From Asanoa sp. WMMD1127 (GTDB lineage Bacteria; Actinomycetota; Actinomycetes; Mycobacteriales; Micromonosporaceae): a stretch of 64,000 bases of DNA. Shown in pieces: positions 26,568 through 34,175 of this stretch; the first letter of the stretch is position 1; the number at the start of each line of letters is the position of its first letter. The position numbers and the translations under genes are program-made. Location of the stretch: assembly GCF_029626225.1 (NCBI RefSeq), contig NZ_JARUBP010000001.1, forward strand, positions 6,386,001 through 6,450,000. The letters are read 5' to 3'. The notes beneath the pieces were generated by a model. That model worked only from the letters and a program-made list of their open reading frames with translations. It searched no databases and was not told the DNA's origin.

Positions 26568-26576
26568 GTTCATTCC

Positions 26577-26603
26577 TTCCCCGAAGGTCGCTCGTTCGGG
26601 GAA
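26577..26603 (-). promoter_or_regulatory. Perfect 9-bp hairpin overlapping the KS ribosome binding site
   Basis: TTCCCCGAA and its reverse complement TTCGGGGAA flank a 9-nt loop. On the KS mRNA the 3' arm contains the GGGGAA part of the Shine-Dalgarno GGGGAAGGA, so pairing would hide it. It could also be a DNA operator. It lies between the LacI gene stop and the KS start. Confidence 0.55.
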
Positions 26604-26655
26604 GAGAGTACGTCCTAAACGGACAAATCAGATGTACGCCCCTTAGGCGGGCGTT

Positions 26656-27657
26656 TCAGGCACTCTCCCGCAGTTCCAGCCGGTGTCCGGCGGTCAGCTC
26701 GGCCGGCGCGCCGTCGGCGCCGGGGGCCAGCCGCTTGGCCAGGAGCTCGACGGCGAGCCGGGCGATCTCCTCCTTGTCCGGCGCGACCGTGGTCAGCGTC
26801 GGCGTCGAGAACCGGCCGTCCTCGATGTCGTCGAACCCGACCACCGCGACGTCGTCGGGCACCCGCAGGCCGCGCTCGTGCAGGGCGCGCATCGCGCCGA
26901 GCGCCAGCGTGTCGTTGAAGCAGAAGAGCGCGTCCGGGCGTACGCCGGAGTCGAGCAGCTTGCGCACCGCGGCGGCGCCGTCGGCCCGGTGCCAGTTGGC
27001 CGCGGCCGCCACCCGGCGGGGGTCGAACCGGATCCTCGCCGCCGCGAGGGCCTCCTTGTAGCCGGTCAGCCGCATCCGCGCGCTGGCGCCGGAGGTGGCC
27101 CGCTGCGCGCCGATGGCCGCGATCCGCCGCCGGCCCGACGCGATCAGGTGCGCGGTGATCTCGCGGGCGGCGGCCACGTTGTCGACCGCGACGTGGTCGG
27201 CCGGCCCGTGGTCGTCGCGCTCGCCGAGCAGCACCATCGGGCGGGTGTCGGCGCGCCGGGCGAGCTCGGCGCCGGTGAGCGCCAGCGGGCTGAAGATGAG
27301 GCCGTCGATGAGCTGGTCGCGGATGCCGTCGGCGACGATCCGCTCACGGTCGGGTGATCCGCCGGTCTGGTCGATCAGGACGGTCCAGTCGTGCGCGGCG
27401 GCGGCGTCGACCACGTGCCGGACCAGCTCGGCGAAGTAGGGGATGTCGAGCTCGGGCACGGCCAGCGCGATGACGCCGGTGCGGCCGGTGCGCAGGCTGC
27501 GGGCCGTCAGGTTGGGCCGGTAGTTGAGCTCGGCGATGACCGCCTCGACCCGGGCCCGGGTCTCCGGCCGGACGTGCGCGTAGCCGTTGACCACGTTGGA
27601 CACGGTCTTGACCGAGACGCCCGCGCGCTCCGCGACGTCCTTGAGCCGGTTGCGCAC
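26656..27657 (-). CDS. LacI-family repressor of arabinoside utilisation
   Basis: About 333 residues from the GTG at 27657, which has GGAGG five bases ahead; GTG/ATG codons at 27672 and 27669 would add residues before the helix-turn-helix. HTH: RLKDVAERAGVSVKTVSNVVNG with the hinge RPNLTARSLRTGRTG. Periplasmic-binding-protein-like effector domain follows (VDNVAAAREI, FCFNDTLALGAMRAL, VVGFDDIEDGRF). It is divergent from the GH51 gene with the tandem operator between, so it should control that operon, itself and probably the 34176 gene. The effector is likely an arabinose-containing sugar. Confidence 0.9.
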   Translation of the reverse strand: MRNRLKDVAERAGVSVKTVSNVVNGYAHVRPETRARVEAVIAELNYRPNLTARSLRTGRTGVIALAVPELDIPYFAELVRHVVDAAAAHDWTVLIDQTGGSPDRERIVADGIRDQLIDGLIFSPLALTGAELARRADTRPMVLLGERDDHGPADHVAVDNVAAAREITAHLIASGRRRIAAIGAQRATSGASARMRLTGYKEALAAARIRFDPRRVAAAANWHRADGAAAVRKLLDSGVRPDALFCFNDTLALGAMRALHERGLRVPDDVAVVGFDDIEDGRFSTPTLTTVAPDKEEIARLAVELLAKRLAPGADGAPAELTAGHRLELRESA

Positions 27658-27701
27658 GCCCACCTCCATCACGGTCAGAGGACGACAGCATACCTACGCT
27701 T

Positions 27702-27725
27702 TACAACGTTGTATGCAACGTTGTA
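27702..27725. promoter_or_regulatory. Tandem LacI operator, arabinoside operon
   Basis: Two palindromes 12 bp centre to centre: TACAACGTTGTA (27702-27713) and GCAACGTTGT (27715-27724). They lie in the divergent region between the LacI gene and the GH51 gene. A 24-bp copy with only two differences lies at 34142-34165. Confidence 0.82.
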
Positions 27726-27758
27726 GAAAGGCTGCACGTCACCCGAAAGGCTGAGAGA

Positions 27759-29273
27759 TTGCGCACCGCTTCGCTTACCGTCGACCCCGCGTTCCGGGTC
27801 GGCGCCGCCGATCGGCGGCTCTTCGGCTCGTTCGTCGAGCACATGGGCCGCTGCGTCTACGGCGGCATCTACGAGCCCGGCCACCCCACCGCCGACCCGT
27901 TGGGCCTGCGCGGTGACGTGCTCGACCTGGTCCGGGAGCTCGGGGTGAGCGTGGTGCGCTATCCGGGCGGCAACTTCGTCTCCGGCTACCGCTGGGAAGA
28001 CGGGATCGGGCCGGCCGGTGACCGACCGCGCCGGCTCGATCTCGCCTGGAAGACGGTGGAGACCAACCAGTTCGGCCTCGACGAGTTCATGACCTGGGCC
28101 AAGGCGGCCGGTGTCGAGCCGATGATGGCGGTCAACCTCGGCACCCGGGGTGTCCAGGAGGCGCTCGACGTCCTGGAATACACGAACCACCCCGGCGGCA
28201 CCGAGCTGTCGGACCTGCGGCGCAAGAACGGCGCCGCCGAGCCGTACGACGTGAAGCTCTGGTGTCTCGGCAACGAGCTCGACGGGCCGTGGCAGGTCGG
28301 GCACAAGACGGCCGACGAGTACGGCCGGCTGGCCGCCGAGACCGGCAAGGCGATGAAGCTGGTCGACCCGTCGATCAGCCTGGTCGCCTGCGGCAGCTCC
28401 AACCGCGGCATGCCGACGTTCGGCCAGTGGGAGGCGACCGTCCTCGAGCACGCCTACGAGCAGGTCGACTACATCTCGGCGCACACCTACTACGACCCGT
28501 CCGACGGCGACCGGGCCAGCATCCTCGCCTCGGCGGTCGACATGGACGCGTTCATCACCGAGGTGGTCGCCACCGCCGACCACGTGGCGGCCAAGCGGCG
28601 GCACACCCGCAAGCTGAAGGTCTCGTTCGACGAGTGGAACGTCTGGTACCAGTCGCGCCTGCAGGCCGACCTGGACCGGCGCGGCTGGGTCGAGGCGCCC
28701 GCCCTGATCGAGGACGACTTCACCGCCGTCGACGCCGTGGTGGTCGGCGACCTGCTGGTCACCCTGCTGCGCCACGCTGACCGGGTGGGCGTCGCCTGCC
28801 AGGCCCAGCTCGCCAACGTGATCGGCCCGATCCGCACCACCAACGGCGGCCCGGCCTGGCGGCAGAGCATCTTCCACCCGTTCGCGCTGACCGCCCGGCA
28901 CGCGGTGGGCACCGTCCTGCGCACCGAACCCGTCTCGCCGGTGCACGAGACCGCCCGCTACGGCGCGGTGGAGTCCCTGTCCACCACCGCCGTCCACGAC
29001 GAGGAGACGGGCGCGCTGTCCGTCTTCGCCGTCAACCGCGGCGACGAGGACCTGGTCGTCGAAATCGGCCTGCGGGCGCTGCCCGGCATCGCCGGTCTCG
29101 CCCACGTCACCCTCGACGCGGGCGCGGACCCGGACGCGGTCAACTCAGCGGACGCGCCCGCCCGGGTCACCCCTCGCGAGCTGGGCCGACCTGATGTTGA
29201 GAGCGGCGTTTCGCGGGTAGTCCTGCCCGCCGCCTCCTGGAACCTCCTGCGCTATTCACCCCCATCCCGATAG
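27759..29273 (+). CDS. GH51 alpha-L-arabinofuranosidase
   Basis: 504 residues, family length. N-terminal LFGSFVEHMGRCVYGGIYEP and VRYPGGNFVSGYRWEDGIGP are hallmarks of GH51. The acid/base Glu is in CLGNELDGPW and the nucleophile Glu in VSFDEWNVWY. No signal peptide, so it acts in the cytoplasm on imported arabino-oligosaccharides, releasing L-arabinose. TTG start at 27759 with GAAAGG ahead. First gene of the five-gene operon to 33336. Confidence 0.95.
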   Translation: MRTASLTVDPAFRVGAADRRLFGSFVEHMGRCVYGGIYEPGHPTADPLGLRGDVLDLVRELGVSVVRYPGGNFVSGYRWEDGIGPAGDRPRRLDLAWKTVETNQFGLDEFMTWAKAAGVEPMMAVNLGTRGVQEALDVLEYTNHPGGTELSDLRRKNGAAEPYDVKLWCLGNELDGPWQVGHKTADEYGRLAAETGKAMKLVDPSISLVACGSSNRGMPTFGQWEATVLEHAYEQVDYISAHTYYDPSDGDRASILASAVDMDAFITEVVATADHVAAKRRHTRKLKVSFDEWNVWYQSRLQADLDRRGWVEAPALIEDDFTAVDAVVVGDLLVTLLRHADRVGVACQAQLANVIGPIRTTNGGPAWRQSIFHPFALTARHAVGTVLRTEPVSPVHETARYGAVESLSTTAVHDEETGALSVFAVNRGDEDLVVEIGLRALPGIAGLAHVTLDAGADPDAVNSADAPARVTPRELGRPDVESGVSRVVLPAASWNLLRYSPPSR

Positions 29274-29289
29274 ATCCGAGGAGCGACCC

Positions 29290-30618
29290 ATGGACAACCT
29301 GATCTCCCGACGGCGTGTGCTCGGCCTGGGTGTCGGGCTCGGCACGGCCGCCGCCCTGACCATCGCCGGTTGCGGCAGCGGTGACGACGACTCGACCGCC
29401 GCCTCGGGCGACGGCGGCAAGACGTACTCCGGCCCCAAGGTCGACCTCAACCTGTGGAACGGCTTCACCGGCGGTGACGGCGACATCTTCAAGAAGCTCG
29501 TCGACCAGTTCAACACCGAGCACCAGAACATCAAGATGGGCGTGGCCACCTACCGGTGGGAGGACTACTACGCCAAGCTGCCCGGCGCGGTCTCCTCCGG
29601 CAACGGCCCGGACATCGCGGTCATGCACATGGACCAGCTCGCGACGTTCGCCGCGCGGCAGATCATCCAGCCGCTCGACGACGTGGCGTCCGCGCTGAGC
29701 CTGACCGAGGCCGACTTCGCGCCCACCGTGTGGCAGGGCGGCATCTACAAGGGCAAGCGGTACGGCATTCCGCTGGACATGCACCCGCTCGGCTTCTACT
29801 ACCGCACCGACCTGATGGAGCAGGCCGGCCTCGACCCGAACAAGCCGCCGACCAACCGGCAGGAGTTCGAGGCGGCGCTGACCGCGCTCAAGGCCAAGAA
29901 CATCCAGGGCTTCTGGATGAGCCCGTTCCAGTTCACCGGCGGCATGGCGGGCTACTCGCTGGTGCACCAGTTCGGCGGCTCCCTGTTCAACCAGGACACC
30001 ACCCAGGCCGTGTTCAACTCGCCGGAGGCCGTCGAGGCGGTCACCTGGTGCGTCGACCTGGTCAAGAACGGGCACTCGCCGGCCAACGTGGGCCAGGACG
30101 CCGACTACGTCGCGTTCAAGGCGGGCAAGAGCGCGTTCAACTGGAACGGCATCTGGCAGATCAACGACCTCAAGAAGAGCCCCGAGGTCAAGTGGGGCGT
30201 CGCGCCGCTGCCGCAGATCGGCTCGAAGCCAGCCGCCTGGGCCAACTCGCACAACTTCACGATCGTGCAGCAGAAGCGCGGCGCCGACGCCAACAAGATC
30301 GCCGCGGCCAAGGTGTTCATCAACTGGCTCAGCGAGCACTCGCTGGACTGGGCGGCCGGCGGCCAGGTGCCCGCGCGCAAGGCCGTCCGCGAGGGCAGCG
30401 GCTTCCAGGCGCTGACCGAGGTCGGCAAGCTCGCGCCCGAGCTCGACTACGCCGCGTTCCCGCCGGCCCTGCCGGGCGTCGGTGACGCGATCACCCTGTT
30501 CTACACCGCGTTCAACGAGGCGGTGCTCGGCAAGAAGGACCCGAAGAAGGCGATGGACGACGGCGTCGCGAAGGCCAACCAGCTGCTCGCGGACAACGCC
30601 AAGAAGTACGGGGCCTGA
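29290..30618 (+). CDS. Tat-exported sugar-binding lipoprotein (ABC importer)
   Basis: 442 residues, family-1 extracellular solute-binding protein. The signal carries a twin-arginine motif (SRRRVLGLG) and a lipobox (TIAGCGS, Cys at about 28), followed by an acidic linker. Mature domain features include LNLWNGFTGGDGD and NWNGIWQINDLK. It captures arabino-oligosaccharides or arabinose outside the membrane and feeds the two permeases downstream. Specificity is inferred from the operon. Confidence 0.92.
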   Translation: MDNLISRRRVLGLGVGLGTAAALTIAGCGSGDDDSTAASGDGGKTYSGPKVDLNLWNGFTGGDGDIFKKLVDQFNTEHQNIKMGVATYRWEDYYAKLPGAVSSGNGPDIAVMHMDQLATFAARQIIQPLDDVASALSLTEADFAPTVWQGGIYKGKRYGIPLDMHPLGFYYRTDLMEQAGLDPNKPPTNRQEFEAALTALKAKNIQGFWMSPFQFTGGMAGYSLVHQFGGSLFNQDTTQAVFNSPEAVEAVTWCVDLVKNGHSPANVGQDADYVAFKAGKSAFNWNGIWQINDLKKSPEVKWGVAPLPQIGSKPAAWANSHNFTIVQQKRGADANKIAAAKVFINWLSEHSLDWAAGGQVPARKAVREGSGFQALTEVGKLAPELDYAAFPPALPGVGDAITLFYTAFNEAVLGKKDPKKAMDDGVAKANQLLADNAKKYGA

Positions 30619-30620
30619 CC

Positions 30621-31526
30621 TTGGCTTCGCCCAAGTCGGCGGTGCGGCGTCGCGGAACCGCGACGCCGTACCTCTTCCTCGCCCCGTACCTGCTGCTGTT
30701 CGCGGTGTTCGCGCTGTTGCCGGTGCTCCTCGGGATCTGGCTCAGCCTGCACCAGTGGGACTTCCAGCTGCCGAACAAGCCCTTCGTCGGTCTCGACAAC
30801 TACAAGGATCTGTTCACCAGCGGCTCGGTGGTCTACAGCGACTGGTGGGAGAGCGTCAGCGCGACCGGCATCTTCGTCGTGCTGTCCGTGCCGCTGCTGG
30901 TGGTGCTCCCGCTCGGCCTCGCGGTGCTGCTCAACCGGGCGTTCCCGGGCCGGACGTTCTTCCGGGCGGTGTTCTTCGCGCCGTACGTGCTGGGCGTCGC
31001 GGTCATCGGCCTGCTGTGGCGGTTCCTGCTCGACGCCAACCTCGGCCTGGTCAACCGTCTGCTCGGGGTCGTCGGGCTGCCGGACGCCACGGCCTGGGTG
31101 ACCGACCTGCCGTGGGCCTGGATCTCGCTGGTCGGCGTCACGGTCTGGTGGACCGCCGGCTTCAACGCCGTCATCTACCTGGCGGGGCTGCAGGACATCC
31201 CGGCGGAGCTCTACGAGGCGGCGAAGGTCGACGGGGCGACCGCCTGGCAGCGGTTCCGCAACGTGACCCTGCCCGGGCTCCGGCCCGTGCTGCTGTTCGT
31301 GGTGACCACCACGATCCTCGCGTCGGCCAACATGTTCGGGCAGTCCTACCTGATCACGCAGGGAGCGCCGGGCAACTCGACGCGCAGCGTGGTCTGGTAC
31401 ATCGTCGAGCGCGGCATCGCGCAGAACGACGCCGGGCGGGCCGCGGCGATGAGCGTCACCCTGACCCTGATGCTGGTCGTGGTCAGCATCGCCAACTTCC
31501 GCATCTTCCGGTACCGGGAGGACTGA
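30621..31526 (+). CDS. Sugar ABC transporter permease, MalF type
   Basis: 301 residues, six hydrophobic segments. The EAA loop is AAKVDGATAWQRFRNVTLPGL. TTG start two bases after the binding-protein stop, with a weak ribosome site. The gene ends in TGATG shared with the next permease. No ATPase gene is in the operon, so a shared MsiK-like ATPase elsewhere is expected, as is usual in actinomycetes. Confidence 0.9.
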   Translation: MASPKSAVRRRGTATPYLFLAPYLLLFAVFALLPVLLGIWLSLHQWDFQLPNKPFVGLDNYKDLFTSGSVVYSDWWESVSATGIFVVLSVPLLVVLPLGLAVLLNRAFPGRTFFRAVFFAPYVLGVAVIGLLWRFLLDANLGLVNRLLGVVGLPDATAWVTDLPWAWISLVGVTVWWTAGFNAVIYLAGLQDIPAELYEAAKVDGATAWQRFRNVTLPGLRPVLLFVVTTTILASANMFGQSYLITQGAPGNSTRSVVWYIVERGIAQNDAGRAAAMSVTLTLMLVVVSIANFRIFRYRED

Positions 31527-32350
31527 TGGCGCTCCGCCGGATCGGGCTATACGCCATCCTCGTCGCGCTGACCGCCGTATTCGCGGTCCCGCTGATCTGG
31601 ATGCTGCTCACCTCGCTCAAGTCGTACCCGGACGCGCAGCAGATCCCACCGACCTGGCTGCCCGACCCGTTCGTCACGTACGGCTACAAGCAGCTCCTGC
31701 AGGCCGGCTCGCAGAACCCGGTGCTGCGCTGGTTCTTCAACAGCCTGCTGGCCGCGGTGCTGCAGGCCGCGCTGGTGCTGGTCACCGCCTCGATGGCGGC
31801 GTACGCCCTGGCCCGGATGCGGTTCCGCGGGCGCGGCCTGGTGTTCGCGCTGATCGTGGCCACCCTGTTCGTGCCGCCGGCCACGCAGATCATCCCGAAC
31901 TTCCTGATCGTCGACACGCTCAACTGGCTCGACACCCTGACGGTGATCGTGGTGCCGGGCGCGGCCAGCGCGTTCGGGGTGTTCTTCCTGCGGCAGTTCT
32001 TCCTGTCGCTGCCCCGCGAGCTCGAGGAGGCGGCCACGCTGGACGGCGCCAACACCTGGCAGATCTTCACGCGGGTCGTGCTGCCGCTGTCGAAGCCGGC
32101 CCTGGCCACACTGGCGGTGCTGGCGTTCCTGACCAACTGGAACGACTTCCTGTGGCCCATCTTCGTGCTGTTCAGCGGCGACCAGCTGACCCTGCCGGCC
32201 GGCCTCGGCCTGCTCCAGGGCGCCTACCAGACCGACTTCCCGGTCGTGATGGCCGGCGCCGTGCTGGCCAGCGTGCCGGCGATCATCCTGTTCGTGATCG
32301 CGCAACGGCACATCATCGAAGGCGTGTCCCGCAGCGGACTCAAGGGATGA
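31526..32350 (+). CDS. Sugar ABC transporter permease, MalG type
   Basis: 274 residues, six membrane segments. The EAA loop reads EEAATLDGANTWQIFTRVVLPL. The ATG at 31526 overlaps the previous stop by one base; the longer open frame to the left is a shadow. It completes the importer with the MalF-type partner. Confidence 0.9.
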   Translation: MALRRIGLYAILVALTAVFAVPLIWMLLTSLKSYPDAQQIPPTWLPDPFVTYGYKQLLQAGSQNPVLRWFFNSLLAAVLQAALVLVTASMAAYALARMRFRGRGLVFALIVATLFVPPATQIIPNFLIVDTLNWLDTLTVIVVPGAASAFGVFFLRQFFLSLPRELEEAATLDGANTWQIFTRVVLPLSKPALATLAVLAFLTNWNDFLWPIFVLFSGDQLTLPAGLGLLQGAYQTDFPVVMAGAVLASVPAIILFVIAQRHIIEGVSRSGLKG

Positions 32351-33336
32351 TCCGGAGGGTCGTGGTGGCAGTGGTGGCGGCGGCCGCGCTGGGTGGTTGC
32401 GGCGGTTCCTCCCCGGCGGAGCCGCCGCCCGACACGTTCACCAACCCGGTGTACGCGTCGGACGCGCCGGACCCGCAGGCGATCCGGGTCGGCGAGACCT
32501 GGTACCTGTTCCACACCAACACCCCCGAGGCGAACGTCCCCGTGCTGACGTCCCCGGATCTCGTGACCTGGACGCCGGCCGGGGACGCGTTGCCGGAGCT
32601 GGGTTCCTGGGCCGCGGCCGGGAAGACCTGGGCGCCGGAGGTGCTGGCGGTCGCGGCGGACCGTTACGTGCTCTACTACACGGCCGCGTCGGCGGCGACG
32701 GGTCGGCAGTGCATCGGGCGGGCCGTGGCGTCCTCGCCGGCGGGTCCGTTCGTCGACGACGCGGCCGATCCGCTGGTCTGCCAGGCCGACCAGGGCGGGT
32801 CGATCGACGCGAGCCCGTTCCGGGACACGGACGGCACGCTGCACCTGCTGTGGAAGAACGACGGCAACGCGATCGGCCAGGACACCTGGATCTGGTCGGC
32901 GCCGCTCGCGGCGTCCGGTGTCTCGTTGGCGGGCGAGCCGGTCCAGCTGATCAAGCAGACCGAGGCGTGGGAGGGCACCCTCGTCGAGGGCCCGTTCCTG
33001 TGGCGCCGGCCCGAAGGGCTGTTCCTGTTCTACGCCGCCAACGCCTATGACAAACCGTCCTATGCGGAGGGTTACGCGGTCTGTGACTCGCCCGCCGGCC
33101 CGTGCCGCAAGGCGCCGGAGAACCCGATCCTGCGCTCGGCCGGCGGCGCGTCCGGGCCCGGCCACGCCTCGATGGTCGAGAAGGACGGCCGCACCTGGCT
33201 GATCTACCACGCCTGGCCCACCGGCCAGGAGGGCGCGGTCGACCCGGGCCGCCAGCTCTGGCTGGACGAGGTGGTCTGGACCGACGGCAAGCCGGTCGTC
33301 CGCGGCCCGACGGACGGCCCGCAGCCGCTGCCTTAG
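32347..33336 (+). CDS. GH43-family glycosidase, lipoprotein
   Basis: 329 residues. Lipobox LGGCGGSS (Cys at about 18) indicates a membrane-anchored extracytoplasmic enzyme. Five-bladed propeller motifs of GH43: catalytic base Asp in ASDAPDPQAIRVGETWY, pKa-modulating Asp in GSIDASPFRD, acid Glu in TLVEGPFLW. It probably trims arabino-oligosaccharides at the cell surface before import. The start overlaps the permease stop (ATGA). The end overlaps the convergent DUF1264 gene by 4 nt. Confidence 0.88.
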   Translation: MIRRVVVAVVAAAALGGCGGSSPAEPPPDTFTNPVYASDAPDPQAIRVGETWYLFHTNTPEANVPVLTSPDLVTWTPAGDALPELGSWAAAGKTWAPEVLAVAADRYVLYYTAASAATGRQCIGRAVASSPAGPFVDDAADPLVCQADQGGSIDASPFRDTDGTLHLLWKNDGNAIGQDTWIWSAPLAASGVSLAGEPVQLIKQTEAWEGTLVEGPFLWRRPEGLFLFYAANAYDKPSYAEGYAVCDSPAGPCRKAPENPILRSAGGASGPGHASMVEKDGRTWLIYHAWPTGQEGAVDPGRQLWLDEVVWTDGKPVVRGPTDGPQPLP

Positions 33337-34064
33337 CCCTGCGCGGCGCGGATGTCGACGACTCCCGGCACCGGCGTGGTGCCGGTGAAGTCGTCCTTCA
33401 TGTCGTCGACGCCCCACTGCGGCCGGGCCAGCTCCAGGAGCGACTGCCGCTCGGCCCGCTTCTTCTCCGGGTCGACGTTCATCGCCGTGTTGCGGTCCTG
33501 CTTGATCGCCTCGTCGGCCTCGCCGTCCCGGTTGAACGACCACATGAGCTTCGGGTCGCCGAACGGCAGCGGCATGCCCTCGTGCCCGGCCGTGCTGTGC
33601 GTGTGCCAGGTGTGCCAGGTCTTGCCGTACGAGTTCATCAGCTGCTTCATCAGCGCCTTCTCGGCGGCCGCGGGCAGGCCGGGCGCGACGAGCTCGCCGG
33701 AGAGCACCTCGAAGTTGTGCGGATGCCAGTAGCCGCGCTCCTCCTCGGGAACCGTGTCGAAGAGCCGCCCGGAGATGATGTATTCCACGCCGATCAGGTT
33801 GGCGTCCTTGGTGTTGCCGTCGAAGAGCACGCACTGCAGCACGTCGTCGTTGACCACCCGGCAGAAGTGGTGCGCCTCCATCTGGAAGTCCGGCTCACCC
33901 TTGGCGCAGTGGAAACCCACGACATAGACGTCGAAACCTGACATCGGTGCGCTCGTCTGCAGCAGGTGCGACCCCTGCTCCAGGATCGACCGCCAGGCGC
34001 CCTTGCTCTCCCCCGCCGCGACGGTCGAGGTGCGCCGGTTCTTGATCGTTGGTTGGACGGGCAC
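33333..34064 (-). CDS. DUF1264 (oil-body-associated-protein-like) family protein
   Basis: 243 residues from the GTG at 34064, preceded by GAAGGGAG; the very long open frame upstream is the antisense of the secreted GH43. Family segments: MEAHHFCRVVNDDVLQCVLF, NLIGVEYIISGRLF, RGYWHPHNFEVLSGEL and YGKTWHTWHT. Function unknown in bacteria. It sits between the two halves of the arabinoside regulon and is divergent from the operator-controlled GH43, so it may share that operator. Confidence 0.82.
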   Translation of the reverse strand: MPVQPTIKNRRTSTVAAGESKGAWRSILEQGSHLLQTSAPMSGFDVYVVGFHCAKGEPDFQMEAHHFCRVVNDDVLQCVLFDGNTKDANLIGVEYIISGRLFDTVPEEERGYWHPHNFEVLSGELVAPGLPAAAEKALMKQLMNSYGKTWHTWHTHSTAGHEGMPLPFGDPKLMWSFNRDGEADEAIKQDRNTAMNVDPEKKRAERQSLLELARPQWGVDDMKDDFTGTTPVPGVVDIRAAQG

Positions 34065-34141
34065 GGGACGGCTCCCTTCGTCGGTGATCCAGGGCTGCGT
34101 ACCCGGCCGCCGCCCGTCCAACCACCTGGCCCGCTCGTCCT

Positions 34142-34165
34142 TACAACGATGAATGCAACGTTGTA
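34142..34165. promoter_or_regulatory. Second tandem LacI operator
   Basis: 24 bp matching the 27702-27725 operator at 22 of 24 positions: an imperfect first palindrome (TACAACGATGA) and an intact second one (GCAACGTTGT), with the same 12-bp centre spacing. It lies 10 bp upstream of the GH43 start, overlapping the likely -10 region. Confidence 0.82.
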
Positions 34166-34175
34166 AGAACGATGG

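Noticed and set aside
26586-26655. Terminator of the LacI gene
   Set aside because: A 6-bp ACGCCC/GGGCGT hairpin overlaps the end of the gene but has no clear T-tract, so it is not listed as a terminator.
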